A DNA stretch of 64,000 nt from Thiodiazotropha sp040507225. Lineage in GTDB: Bacteria; Pseudomonadota; Gammaproteobacteria; Chromatiales; Chromatiaceae. A program made the position numbers and the translations under genes. Shown here one piece after another: positions 8,982 to 18,409 of this stretch (within the stretch, counting starts at the first letter, position 1; each line of letters begins with the position of its first letter). Where the stretch lies: NCBI GenBank assembly GCA_040507225.1, contig JBEVVG010000001.1, forward strand, positions 1,984,001 through 2,048,000, given 5' to 3'. Under the pieces are notes generated by a model. It searched no databases. It worked only from the letters and a program-made list of their open reading frames with translations, and was not told the DNA's origin.

Positions 8982-9679
8982 GCAGTCACGCCAATCACCC
9001 CAACACCGCCACCTACAAGCAGCGGGGCGAAAAACACTATGTGATGATCTACACCCGCTATGAGCGCTTCTGGCACTGGTCCCAGGCGTTGTTGATTTTC
9101 GCCCTGTTCTATACCGGGCTGGGTCTGCACGGCCTGCATGACTGGCTGGATTTCCGCACCGCGGTAACCCTGCACACCTATGCCGCACTGGCGCTGATCG
9201 TGCTGTGGATATTCACCACCTTCTGGAACTTCACCACCGGCCAGTGGCGTCAGTACCTGTTCAAGGAAGGCGTGATGAAGGTCATCCGCTTCTATGCCTA
9301 CGGCATCCTGGTCGGTGAGCCCCACCCCTACAGGAAAGGTCTGCAGCGTAAGCAGAATGCCCTGCAGTCGCTGGCCTACATGAGCTTCATGTTGTTGATC
9401 GGGCCGGCCCTGTGGGCCTCGGGGATCATCTACCTGCTCTACGATCTGTGGAGCGGCTACAACTGGTCGGGACAGGGCCTGACCGCGATCGCCTTCATTC
9501 ATACCGCCGCGGCCTACCTGATGGGCACCTTCGTGATCATCCACGTTTACATGACCACCACCGGCAAGACCCCGACCCACTACATCAAGACCATGATCAG
9601 CGGCTATGACAACATCGAACTGACCGAAGCGGAGAAGGCCTACATCGATGAGACCCATTCCATTTCCATGAAGGATTGA
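8978..9679 (+). CDS. Di-heme cytochrome b membrane subunit (thiosulfate reductase/hydrogenase cytochrome-b type)
   Basis: A 233-residue inner-membrane protein with four or five helices and four membrane histidines suited to bind two b hemes: His33 (RFWHWSQ), His66 (TLHTYA), His175 (FIHTAAAY) and His189 (VIIHVYM). This is the pattern of the FdnI/HyaC/PhsC superfamily, which passes electrons between quinones and a periplasmic partner. The ATGA overlap with the octaheme gene points to one complex, so I infer a quinol:octaheme-cytochrome electron path. The C-terminal tail is hydrophilic. Confidence 0.85.
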   Translation: MSSHANHPNTATYKQRGEKHYVMIYTRYERFWHWSQALLIFALFYTGLGLHGLHDWLDFRTAVTLHTYAALALIVLWIFTTFWNFTTGQWRQYLFKEGVMKVIRFYAYGILVGEPHPYRKGLQRKQNALQSLAYMSFMLLIGPALWASGIIYLLYDLWSGYNWSGQGLTAIAFIHTAAAYLMGTFVIIHVYMTTTGKTPTHYIKTMISGYDNIELTEAEKAYIDETHSISMKD

Positions 9680-9687
9680 TCATTGTA

Positions 9688-9744
9688 GTTGCGCGCCAGC
9701 GCAACAAACTCATAATTGGGTAATGAGTGCTTGGTTATGAGTTT
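9688..9744. repeat. Two hairpins after the cytochrome b gene
   Basis: First hairpin 9688-9705: GTTGCGC, loop GCCA, GCGCAAC. Second: AAACTCATAA (9706-9715) pairs perfectly with TTATGAGTTT (9735-9744) across a 19-base loop. No T-run follows either, so a rho-independent terminator is not clear, but they may end or protect the upstream transcript. Confidence 0.45.
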
Positions 9745-9745
9745 C

Positions 9746-9952
9746 AGGGTCTGTTAATAACCCGTCGACACAGCAGGTCGCCTTCAGCCACAGCCCCCTA
9801 TGAAATTTCAAAAGGGGGCTGGGCCTGAAAAAGCGTCGGGCTGCGTTGCTCATCGCTCATTTGGAACAACCAATCTTCTCTCCTCGCGCCTTGATTGGCG
9901 CTTATTTCAGATCCAACAGAGCGTATTGGATGAATGTTAGCAGGCCCTAAGT
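9746..9952. repeat. Degenerate MITE-like element
   Basis: Begins GGGTCTGTTAATAACCC and ends ATGTTAGCAGGCCCT, which resemble the ends of the 29122-29336 element. Its minus strand also contains AATGAGCG followed by an AGCCC block, as does that element. An internal hairpin, CAGCCCCCT with AGGGGGCTG (about 9791-9821), encloses the palindrome GAAATTTC. It fills the space between the cytochrome b gene and cydD. Confidence 0.4.
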
Positions 9953-10100
9953 TGATTGTATGCCTTGAAATCAGTACCTGCCGCCTCACCCTGACCCGCC
10001 TCTCTCCCGATGGGAGGGGGACGTTGCCGATCAGCGGGCAATCCTGTTTCCCTCTCATTCCTGTGTTGCAAGGCAATCCAAACATGGAGTTTGACGATCC
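9953..10100. other. Intergenic region before cydD
   Basis: Together with 9680-9952 this makes 421 bases without a gene. It holds a C/G-rich imperfect hairpin near 10001-10020 (CTCTCCC with GGGAGGG). The cydD ribosome site GGAGT is at 10086-10090. No promoter is evident. Confidence 0.4.
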
Positions 10101-11867
10101 GTGAGCGATTCAGACTCAACCGACTCGGGTTCCACAACCACTGCCGACTGGTTAAAAGCGCAGAAGTCCCTCGCCGGCGACAAACTCCGTCAGGCGGTGG
10201 TTTTCGGTCTGCTCTCCGGCTGGCTGCTGATTCTCCAGGCAGGTTGTCTGGCCCAGGCGGTATCCGGGGTGATCTTCGAACAGCAGACCCTGAGCGACGT
10301 GATGCCCTGGCTGTGGGCTCTGCTGGCGATCTTCCTGATTCGCGCAGGCCTCGCCTGGGCATCCGAATGGGCGGCGCATGCCGCGGCGCAACAGGTCAAG
10401 CTGAGTCTGCGAAAAACCCTGTATGACCGTTTACGGCGTCTCGGGCCGGCCTGGCTGAGCGAGCAGCGCACCGGGGATATGGTCAACACCCTGAGCGATG
10501 GCATCGAGGCGCTGGAAGCCTACTACGCGCGTTTCATTCCGGCCATCGCACTCACCGCCCTGGTGCCGGTTTCGATTTTGCTCTTCGTGTTTCCCATCGA
10601 CTGGATCTCCGGCCTTGTGATGCTGGGCACCGCCCCGCTGATCCCACTGTTCATGATCCTCATTGGCAAGGGTGCGGAACGACGCAACCAGAAACAGTGG
10701 CAACAACTGGCACACATGAGCGCTCACTTCCTGGATGTGATCCAGGGACTGACCAGCCTCAAACTGTTCAATGCCAGCCGCCGGGAAGCGGCGATGATCG
10801 CGCGCATCTCCGACGACTACCGCAAGACCACCATGTCGGTGTTGCGGCTGGCCTTTCTCTCTTCTTTCGCTCTCGAGTTCTTCTCCACCGTGAGCATCGC
10901 CATCGTCGCCGTGCTGATCGGTTTCCGTCTGTTCTGGGGCGAACTTGATTTCCTTTACGGCTTCTTCGTGTTGCTGCTGGCGCCGGAGTTTTACCTGCCC
11001 CTGAGAAACCTGGGCACCCACTACCATGCACGCATGGCCGCCATCGGCGCGGCGGAAAACATGCTCAAAGTCCTCGAAGCACCCGTCACCGCATACCCGG
11101 CCGGTCAGGCTTATGATAAACCGTTGACCGGACCCGTCGGCCTGACCCTTGAGGCCGTAGGATACACCTACCCAGACGGACGCAGGGCCCTCGACGGGCT
11201 GGACCTGGCAATCGAACCCGGTGAACACATTGCACTGGTCGGCCCCAGCGGAGCGGGCAAAAGCACCCTGCTGAACCTGCTGCTTGGCTTTGTACCTCTG
11301 CAGGAGGGATGCATCCGGGTCAACGGCGAACCCCTGCACAGCCTCGATCCCCGGGAATGGCGGGAAAACCTGGCCTGGGTGCCCCAGAGGGCTCACCTGT
11401 TTCAGGGCACCCTGGCGGACAATATACGCCTGGCCCGGCCCGATGCGGACCAGGCCTCGGTGGAGGCGGCAGCCAAGCAGGCTCATGCCCACGCCTTTAT
11501 CCAGCAGCTTCCGGATGGCTACCAGACACAGATCGGCGAAGGGGCACGCGGGCTCTCCGGTGGGCAGATCCAGCGCCTGGCCCTGGCCCGGGCGTTTCTC
11601 AAGGATGCCCCTCTGGTGATTCTCGACGAGGCGACTGCGCATCTGGATCCGGATAGCGAGGAGATGGTCCGCCAGGCGATTGGGGAACTGGCCCGGGGAC
11701 GCACTCTGATCATGGTGGCCCACCGACTGATCACGGTGCGTCATCTGCCGAGGATTCTGGTCCTCGACCAGGGACGTCTGGTCGAATCTGGCACTCATAC
11801 CGCGCTGATGGCGCAACAGGGGGTGTATCAGCGCATCGCCAGCGCCTACTCGGGAGCACAGGCATGA
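10101..11867 (+). CDS. cydD: ABC exporter subunit CydD (heterodimer with CydC)
   Basis: Half of the CydDC exporter, which moves thiols such as glutathione and cysteine or heme-related cargo to the periplasm and is needed to assemble cytochrome bd. The 588-residue protein has six membrane helices (about 25-310), then an ATPase domain with Walker A GPSGAGKST, signature LSGGQ, Walker B LVILDEATAHLD and the H-loop VAHR. The start is GTG at 10101 with GGAGT ten bases upstream. It precedes cydC with an ATGA overlap and lies in the same block as cydABX, which supports the assignment. Confidence 0.93.
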   Translation: MSDSDSTDSGSTTTADWLKAQKSLAGDKLRQAVVFGLLSGWLLILQAGCLAQAVSGVIFEQQTLSDVMPWLWALLAIFLIRAGLAWASEWAAHAAAQQVKLSLRKTLYDRLRRLGPAWLSEQRTGDMVNTLSDGIEALEAYYARFIPAIALTALVPVSILLFVFPIDWISGLVMLGTAPLIPLFMILIGKGAERRNQKQWQQLAHMSAHFLDVIQGLTSLKLFNASRREAAMIARISDDYRKTTMSVLRLAFLSSFALEFFSTVSIAIVAVLIGFRLFWGELDFLYGFFVLLLAPEFYLPLRNLGTHYHARMAAIGAAENMLKVLEAPVTAYPAGQAYDKPLTGPVGLTLEAVGYTYPDGRRALDGLDLAIEPGEHIALVGPSGAGKSTLLNLLLGFVPLQEGCIRVNGEPLHSLDPREWRENLAWVPQRAHLFQGTLADNIRLARPDADQASVEAAAKQAHAHAFIQQLPDGYQTQIGEGARGLSGGQIQRLALARAFLKDAPLVILDEATAHLDPDSEEMVRQAIGELARGRTLIMVAHRLITVRHLPRILVLDQGRLVESGTHTALMAQQGVYQRIASAYSGAQA

Positions 11868-13642
11868 ACCCGGTGATCCGGCTGTTGCGCATACTCGGCC
11901 CGGTCAAGGGCTGGATGCTGCTGGGCGGCTTGATCGCCTTTGTCACACTGCTCGCCAATGTAATCCTGATGGCCATGTCCGGTTGGTTCATCGCGGCCAT
12001 GGCGGTTGCCGGGGTCGCGGGGGTCAGCATGAACTATTTCACTCCGGCAGCGGTGATCCGCACCTGTGCCATCGTGCGTACCGTAGGCCGATATGGCGAG
12101 CGGCTGGTGACCCACGAGGCCACCTTGAGACTGCTCTCCAGTCTTCGAGTGTGGTTCTACGAGCGCCTGGAGCCGCTGGCTCCGGCCATTCTGGAAGGTT
12201 ATCGCAGCGGTGACCTGCTGAGCCGCCTGCGGGCCGATATCGACACCCTGGATCACTTCTACCTGCGCCTGGTATTGCCGATGGGCGTGGCGCTGGCCGC
12301 AAGCCTGGCGTTCATCGTCACACTGTACTGGTTCAACCCCCTGCTGGCGCTCATCGAGGCGCTGCTGCTCGGTCTCTCCGGAGTGGTGCTGCCGCTGCTC
12401 ATGCAGCGCGTGGCAGCCCCCCACGGGCAGCGTATCAACCGCTGTTCCAGTGAACTGCGCGCCCACCTGGTCAACGACCTGCAGGGATTCGGCGAGTTGC
12501 TCGTCGACGCCGCCGACGCGAGACACGCCCGGCGCATCGAAACCCTCAGCGAGGAACTGGCCGTGGCGCAGAACCGCATCAGTCACCTCGACGGCATCGC
12601 CCAGGGGGCGGTGGGTTTATCCGCCAACCTGGCGATGTGGCTGATCACTCTGAGCGCGATTCCGCTGGTGAATCAGGGAGAACTGCCCCCGGTTCAGCTG
12701 GCGATGCTGGCCCTGTTCAGTCTCGCGAGTTTCGAGGCCATCGCACCTCTGCCCGGCGCCTTTCAGGGGTTGGCCGAAACCCTGGCGGCGGCCCGGCGCA
12801 TCTTCGAACTGGTAGACCGCAGCGCCGAGGTTGCCGAACCCCGGGAAACCACCCCATTGGGTGAAGACCGCACTCTCAAGCTTGAAGCCGTCCACTACTC
12901 CTATCCGGATACCCCGCCCGACAACCCAACCCTGCAGGAAATCAGCCTGTGTCTTGGCGCGGGACAGAAAATCGCCCTGATCGGCCCCAGCGGCAGCGGC
13001 AAAACCACCCTGTTGCAACTGCTGCTCAAGTTTCGCAGCATTGGCCAGGGCCGGGTCAGCCTGGGGGGGGTATCCTATGAAGCGCTGAGCGGGGAAACCC
13101 TGCGCGGCGAGATCGCCGTCGCCACCCAGTACAATCATCTGTTCAACGCCAGCATCCGCGACAACCTGCTGCTGGCTAAACCGGACGCCAGCCAGGAGCA
13201 ACTCGAAACCGCCTGTCGACTGGCCTGCATCCATGATTTCATTCACGCCCAGCCCGCAGCATACGACACTCAGGTCGGGGAACTCGGGCTGCGTCTGTCC
13301 GGCGGACAGGGCCGTCGCCTGGCGATTGCCCGGGCGCTGCTCAAGGATGCACCGATATTGATACTGGATGAACCCACCGAGGGCCTGGATCCGCATACCG
13401 AACAGCAGTTGCTGGCCAACCTGCTCGACTGGGCGGATGAGCGAGCGCTGCTGCTGGTCACGCACCGGGTCCAGGGACTGCGCGCCATGGACGAGATCCT
13501 CATGCTGCAGGCGGGGCGTATCTCGGCCCGGGGCAACCATGAGCAGTTGATGACAACCTCAGCGGCGTACCGGTCCCTGCATGAAACCCAGCCCCTGCTG
13601 GCCTGGCAAACCGGCGAAGCATCCGACTCGGCCGGACCCTGA
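11864..13642 (+). CDS. cydC: ABC exporter subunit CydC (heterodimer with CydD)
   Basis: Second half of the CydDC exporter in the inner membrane. The 592-residue protein has an N-terminal six-helix domain starting MNPVIRLLRILGPVKGWMLLG, including the family segment FVTLLANVILMAMSGWFIA and RYGERLVTHEATLRLLSSLR, then an ATPase with Walker A GPSGSGKTT, signature LSGGQ and Walker B ILILDEPTEGLD. The ATG lies inside the cydD stop (ATGA), giving coupled translation. Length is normal. Confidence 0.93.
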   Translation: MNPVIRLLRILGPVKGWMLLGGLIAFVTLLANVILMAMSGWFIAAMAVAGVAGVSMNYFTPAAVIRTCAIVRTVGRYGERLVTHEATLRLLSSLRVWFYERLEPLAPAILEGYRSGDLLSRLRADIDTLDHFYLRLVLPMGVALAASLAFIVTLYWFNPLLALIEALLLGLSGVVLPLLMQRVAAPHGQRINRCSSELRAHLVNDLQGFGELLVDAADARHARRIETLSEELAVAQNRISHLDGIAQGAVGLSANLAMWLITLSAIPLVNQGELPPVQLAMLALFSLASFEAIAPLPGAFQGLAETLAAARRIFELVDRSAEVAEPRETTPLGEDRTLKLEAVHYSYPDTPPDNPTLQEISLCLGAGQKIALIGPSGSGKTTLLQLLLKFRSIGQGRVSLGGVSYEALSGETLRGEIAVATQYNHLFNASIRDNLLLAKPDASQEQLETACRLACIHDFIHAQPAAYDTQVGELGLRLSGGQGRRLAIARALLKDAPILILDEPTEGLDPHTEQQLLANLLDWADERALLLVTHRVQGLRAMDEILMLQAGRISARGNHEQLMTTSAAYRSLHETQPLLAWQTGEASDSAGP

Positions 13643-13741
13643 TGCCGATCCGCCCGGGCGGAGGCGTGACTGATCCATCGTGACCGATCCGGCGAAGCGG
13701 GATAGAATGTCGGTTTTTCATTGCCAGGTTGATTGATCCCT

Positions 13742-15460
13742 ATGCGCACCTCCCAGTTCCCCCTGCACACCGTCAAGGAAACCCCCGCCGACGCTGAGAC
13801 CGCCAGTCACCAGTTGATGCTGCGCGCCGGTCTGATCCGCAAACTGGCAGCCGGACTCTACACCTGGCTGCCCCTGGGTCTGCGGGTACTTCGCAAGGTC
13901 GAGACCATCGTCCGTGAGGAGATGGACCGGGCCGGCGCCCTGGAGGTGTTGATGCCCACGGTACAACCCGCCGAGCTGTGGCAGGAGTCGGGACGCTGGG
14001 CCCAGTACGGCCCGGAACTGCTGCGCCTGCACGACCGCCACAACCGGGATTTCTGCTATGGCCCCACCCATGAGGAGATCATTACCGACCTGGCGCGCAA
14101 CGAGTTGCGCAGTTACAAGCAACTGCCGGTCAACTTCTACCAGATCCAGACCAAGTTCCGCGATGAGGTACGTCCCCGCTTCGGCGTCATGCGCGCCCGT
14201 GAGTTCCTCATGAAGGACGCCTACTCCTTCCACCTCAATCAGGAATCCCTGCAGCAGACCTACGAGGTGATGCACGCCACCTACTCACGCATCTTCTCCC
14301 GCTGCGGCCTGGATTTTCGCCCGGTAGCGGCGGACACCGGCAGCATTGGCGGCAGCGCCTCCCACGAGTTCCACGTGCTGGCCGATTCCGGCGAAGACGC
14401 CATCGCCTTCTCCACCGCAAGTGACTACGCCGCCAACGTGGAGTTGGCCGAAGCGATCGCCCCATCCGGAGAACGCCCCGCACCCGCGCAACAGATGCGA
14501 CGGGTCGATACCCCCGACGCCAAGACTATCCAGGAACTGGTGGATCAGTTCGATCAACCCGTCGAGCAAACGGTGAAGACCCTGGTGGTGAAGGCGTCCG
14601 AGGAGATGGATTACGATTTGCTGGCCCTGCTGGTGCGTGGCGATCACGAACTCAACGAGATCAAGGCAGACAAGCTGCCCCAGGTGGCCTCGCCCCTGGA
14701 ATTCGCCGCAGAAGCGGAGATTCGCGCCGCCATCGGAGCCGGGCCCGGCTCCCTCGGTCCGGTCAACCTGCCGATCCCCTGCATCGTCGATCGTACGGTG
14801 GCCGGGATGGCCGACTTCAGCGCCGGCGCCAACCAGGACGGCCAGCACTATTTCGGCATCAACTGGGGCCGTGACCTGCCGGAACCTGCCGAGACAGCCG
14901 ATCTGCGAAACGTGCAAGAGGGCGACCCGAGCCCCGACGGCCAGGGTACTTTGACCATCGCCCGGGGCATTGAGGTGGGACATATCTTCCAGCTCGGCAG
15001 GAAGTACAGCGACGCCATGAACGCCAGTGTGCTCGACGAAAACGGCAAGGCGGTGGTGATGACCATGGGCTGCTACGGGATCGGCGTCACCCGGGTGGTG
15101 GCGGCCGCCATCGAGCAGCATCACGATGACAAGGGCATCACCTGGCCCAGCGCCCTCGCCCCGTTCCAGGTGGCCCTTTGCCCCATGAAGATGGACAAAT
15201 CCCAGCGGGTGCGAGAGGCGGTGGAAAAGCTCTATGCCGAATTGCAGGCCGCCGGCATCGACGTGCTCCTCGACGACCGGGACGTACGCCCCGGCTTCAT
15301 GTTCGCGGACATGGAATTGATCGGTATTCCACAGCGCATCGTGGTCGGCGAAAAATCCCTGGATCAGGGCAAGGTGGAATACCGCGCCCGCTCCCAGAGC
15401 GAGAACAGCTTCATCCCGCTCGAGGAGATCGTTGCGCATGTCCGCGGGCAGATCGATTGA
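13742..15460 (+). CDS. proS: Prolyl-tRNA synthetase (bacterial type with editing domain)
   Basis: Charges tRNA-Pro with proline in the cytoplasm. The 572-residue protein aligns with E. coli ProS throughout: MRTSQFPLHTVKETPADAE at the start, class II motif 1, motif 2 (QTKFRDEVRPRFGVMR), an INS editing domain (about 230-385) and motif 3 near GCYGIGVTRVVAA, then the anticodon-binding domain. I use ATG 13742 rather than the in-frame TTG at 13733 because it matches the E. coli N-terminus exactly. Confidence 0.98.
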   Translation: MRTSQFPLHTVKETPADAETASHQLMLRAGLIRKLAAGLYTWLPLGLRVLRKVETIVREEMDRAGALEVLMPTVQPAELWQESGRWAQYGPELLRLHDRHNRDFCYGPTHEEIITDLARNELRSYKQLPVNFYQIQTKFRDEVRPRFGVMRAREFLMKDAYSFHLNQESLQQTYEVMHATYSRIFSRCGLDFRPVAADTGSIGGSASHEFHVLADSGEDAIAFSTASDYAANVELAEAIAPSGERPAPAQQMRRVDTPDAKTIQELVDQFDQPVEQTVKTLVVKASEEMDYDLLALLVRGDHELNEIKADKLPQVASPLEFAAEAEIRAAIGAGPGSLGPVNLPIPCIVDRTVAGMADFSAGANQDGQHYFGINWGRDLPEPAETADLRNVQEGDPSPDGQGTLTIARGIEVGHIFQLGRKYSDAMNASVLDENGKAVVMTMGCYGIGVTRVVAAAIEQHHDDKGITWPSALAPFQVALCPMKMDKSQRVREAVEKLYAELQAAGIDVLLDDRDVRPGFMFADMELIGIPQRIVVGEKSLDQGKVEYRARSQSENSFIPLEEIVAHVRGQID

Positions 15461-15761
15461 CGGAACAACCCACTGCTGGCCGCGTGGCCGGTTTCCGGCT
15501 TACGGACGGGGAGTCCGGTTCAATAACCATGCACCGATACCACAGCCTGGGCCGGGACGAGGGGACGGACGCTGAGATACCGGCGTCCAGGCATCAGCAC
15601 CCCGAGTGAACAGCGCAGCGCATACGGGTTCCAGCAGGGTGTTTCGGAAGCGTGGACTGAGCGTGATTAATGGCGCTGTCTATTTGACAGCCTAACCCTA
15701 TGCAGGGAAACTAGTCTGCTTTTCAGACCCGGACACCCGGCCCCCGACAAGAGGCGTATCC
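15461..15761. other. Intergenic region between proS and fabA
   Basis: Three hundred bases without a credible gene. It contains a small hairpin, GCTGTC-TATTT-GACAGC, at about 15675-15691, and probably the fabA promoter. No clear FadR or FabR operator was found. Confidence 0.45.
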
Positions 15762-16277
15762 ATGACTCGACCCAACTCCTTCAATCGCGATGAGCTGCTG
15801 CGATGCGGCCGTGGAGAGATGTTTGGACCCGGCAACGCCCAACTGCCAACGCCCAACATGCTGATGCTCGACCGGGTCGTCAAGATCAGCGACGAGGGGG
15901 GGAGCAACGGCAAGGGGGAGATCCTGGCCGAGCTGGATATCAATCCGGATCTGTGGTTTTTCGATTGCCACTTCCCAGGCGATCCGGTCATGCCCGGCTG
16001 TCTGGGCCTGGATGCCATGTGGCAACTGGTCGGTTTCTTCCTTGCCTGGATCGGTAATCCAGGTCATGGTCGGGCGCTGGGTGTGGGTGAGGTGAAATTT
16101 ACCGGTCAGGTGCTGCCCACGGCAAAGCTGGTGACCTATCACATCGATATCAAACGGGTGATCACCCGTAAGCTGGTACTGGGCGTGGCAGACGGCGTCA
16201 TGAAAGTGGACGGCCGGGAAATCTACAGCGCCAAGGATCTGCGGGTCGGCCTGTTCACCTCCACCGAGAATTTTTGA
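15762..16277 (+). CDS. fabA: 3-hydroxydecanoyl-ACP dehydratase/isomerase
   Basis: Dehydrates 3-hydroxydecanoyl-ACP and isomerises trans-2- to cis-3-decenoyl-ACP, the branch point of anaerobic unsaturated fatty-acid synthesis. The 171-residue protein has the hot-dog-fold active site at His70 (FDCHFPGDPVMPG) and Asp84 (CLGLDAMWQL), the same numbers as E. coli FabA, and ends SAKDLRVGLFTS. The usual partner fabB is not adjacent. The cis-unsaturated products are also the substrates expected for the methyltransferase at 35348. Confidence 0.97.
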   Translation: MTRPNSFNRDELLRCGRGEMFGPGNAQLPTPNMLMLDRVVKISDEGGSNGKGEILAELDINPDLWFFDCHFPGDPVMPGCLGLDAMWQLVGFFLAWIGNPGHGRALGVGEVKFTGQVLPTAKLVTYHIDIKRVITRKLVLGVADGVMKVDGREIYSAKDLRVGLFTSTENF

Positions 16278-16425
16278 TTTCACCCTGTCCGTTCCTGTTG
16301 ATTCTGCTCCCGGGATTCGGTTATGAACAGAATGTCGTACCGTTGATGCGGCAGCGGGTGATCCGTTCCGTGATCTGGACATTCGCATCAACGGTCAGTC
16401 TTCAACGGCCGTGGGACTCACATCA

Positions 16426-18393
16426 ATGAAAAGCCTTTGGAATCAGCGTGAGGCGGACGCCTGTGAAGATGAACTGGCACTCCGGGTTTACACCTCGCGA
16501 CTGCTCGGTTCCGATCCCAGCCTGGTGCTGCATGGCGGCGGCAACACGTCTCTGAAGGCCACCCGCAGGGACCTGTTTGGCGAGCAAATTCCAGTACTCT
16601 ACGTCAAGGGAAGCGGCTGGGACCTGGCCAGCATCGAAGTGGAAGGGTTCACGCCCCTGCGCATGGATCATCTCCTGCGTCTGGCGCAACTCGAGCATCT
16701 CAGCGACAGTGAGATGGTCAATCAGCTGAAAACCCACCAGATCCGGGCCAGCGCTCCGACCGCCTCTGTGGAGTCGATCCTGCATGCCTGCCTACCCTTC
16801 ACCTATGTGGACCACACTCACGCCGATGCCATTGTTACCCTGAGCAACACGCCTTCGGGCGAGCAGCGGATCCGCGAGCTCTACCAGGACCGAGTGGTGA
16901 TCATCCCTTACGTGATGCCTGGTTTCGATCTGGCCCGGCAGGTGGCGCAACAGTTTCCCCTGCAAGCCCACTCAGGCACCCTGGGCATGGTGCTGATGAA
17001 TCACGGACTGTTCACATTTGGCGCCACCGCCCGGGAATCCTATGAACGCATGATTCAACTGGTGGATGAAGCGGAGCAGTCACTCAGTCGCGCCGGCGTC
17101 TGGTCGCTGCCTGTCAAGCACCAGGCAAGCGAACCTCAGCCACAAGCCCTGGCCCGACTGCGCAGGGAAATCTCGGATGTTGCGGGTTTTCCCGTCATCC
17201 TGCGCAGTCATCGCTCGCCGACGGACCTTGCCTTCTGCCAACGTCCCGATCTGGCTGATATTTCCCAGCGCGGTCCCGCCACCCCGGACCATGTGCTGCG
17301 CACCAAGCAGAAACCCATGCTCGGCACCGAGGTCATTGAGTACGTCGGCGCCTATCAACGCTATTTCGAACAGCACGCACCGAATGCGCGTAGCCCGGTT
17401 GAAATGCTCGACCCCGCCCCGCGGGTCGCACTCGACCCGGAACTGGGGATGCTCAGCATCGGCGCCACCAGCCGGGATGCCGGCATCGTGGCGGATATCT
17501 ATGCTCACACGATGCAGATCATCTCCCGGGCGGAAAAGCTGGAACGATGGCAGGCCCTCGATGACCAGCAGATTTTCGATGTGGAGTACTGGGAACTGGA
17601 ACAGGCCAAACTCAACCGCAGCAAACGGCGTCCGGAATTGCAGGGGGAGATCGCCCTGGTCACCGGCGCCGCCTCCGGTATCGGTCAGGCGTGCGTGACC
17701 GCGCTGCTGCAGCGTGGCGCGGCCGTGGTGGGACTGGACCGCAACCCGGCCATCCTCAGCCAATCCCTGGAAAAGGGGTATTTGGGTATCCAATGCGATG
17801 TCACCGACCGACTCGCGGTGAAACAGGCCCTTGAGCAGACCCTGCTAAGCTTCGGCGGACTCGACATGCTGATCCTGAATGCGGGGATGTTTCCGAACAG
17901 TTGTCCGGTGGCGGAACTCGAGGACGAGGCATGGCGCCAGGTCATGCAGGTCAACCTGGACGCCAACCTGATCCTGCTGCGGGAATCCCACCCCTACCTG
18001 CGACAGGCGGCCCGATATGGCCGGGTGGTGATTATCGGCTCGAAGAATGTACCCGCCCCGGGCCAGGGCGCTGCCGCTTATTCCGCATCCAAGGCGGCGC
18101 TCAACCAACTGGCCCGGGTGGTGGCCCTGGAATGGGCGCCAGAGGGTATTCGGGTCAACAGCCTGCACCCCGACGCGGTATTCGATACCGGCATATGGAC
18201 CGAGGAAGTGCTGACAAACCGGGCCAGGCACTACGGCCTGTCCGTGGCGGAATACAAGAAGCGCAATCTGCTCGGCTGCGAGATATCCCGACAGGATGTG
18301 GCCGAATTGGCCGCGGATCTGTGTGGTCCCGGATTCGCGAAGACCACCGGGGCTCAAATACCCGTTGACGGCGGAAACGACCGGGTGATCTGA
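16426..18393 (+). CDS. Bifunctional class II aldolase / short-chain dehydrogenase
   Basis: A 655-residue fusion. The N-terminal half (about 1-390) is a class II aldolase/adducin domain with LHGGGNTS, the metal-binding HTHAD and MNHGLFTFG. The C-terminal half (about 405-655) is an SDR with VTGAASGIGQ, LNAGMFP, the catalytic YSASK and a terminal VDGGNDRVI. This architecture is known in rhamnulose-1-phosphate aldolase/alcohol dehydrogenase proteins that split a sugar phosphate and act on an aldehyde. No kinase, isomerase or sugar transporter lies nearby, so the substrate is open. I chose ATG 16426, ten bases after GTGGGA, over an upstream GTG. Confidence 0.88.
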   Translation: MKSLWNQREADACEDELALRVYTSRLLGSDPSLVLHGGGNTSLKATRRDLFGEQIPVLYVKGSGWDLASIEVEGFTPLRMDHLLRLAQLEHLSDSEMVNQLKTHQIRASAPTASVESILHACLPFTYVDHTHADAIVTLSNTPSGEQRIRELYQDRVVIIPYVMPGFDLARQVAQQFPLQAHSGTLGMVLMNHGLFTFGATARESYERMIQLVDEAEQSLSRAGVWSLPVKHQASEPQPQALARLRREISDVAGFPVILRSHRSPTDLAFCQRPDLADISQRGPATPDHVLRTKQKPMLGTEVIEYVGAYQRYFEQHAPNARSPVEMLDPAPRVALDPELGMLSIGATSRDAGIVADIYAHTMQIISRAEKLERWQALDDQQIFDVEYWELEQAKLNRSKRRPELQGEIALVTGAASGIGQACVTALLQRGAAVVGLDRNPAILSQSLEKGYLGIQCDVTDRLAVKQALEQTLLSFGGLDMLILNAGMFPNSCPVAELEDEAWRQVMQVNLDANLILLRESHPYLRQAARYGRVVIIGSKNVPAPGQGAAAYSASKAALNQLARVVALEWAPEGIRVNSLHPDAVFDTGIWTEEVLTNRARHYGLSVAEYKKRNLLGCEISRQDVAELAADLCGPGFAKTTGAQIPVDGGNDRVI

Positions 18394-18409
18394 TTCCCGG
18401 GCGGCTGGC

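Noticed and set aside
15700..15725. Sequence like half a FadR operator (AACTAGTCTG) before fabA
   Set aside because: Only about half of the consensus is present and there is no second half-site.
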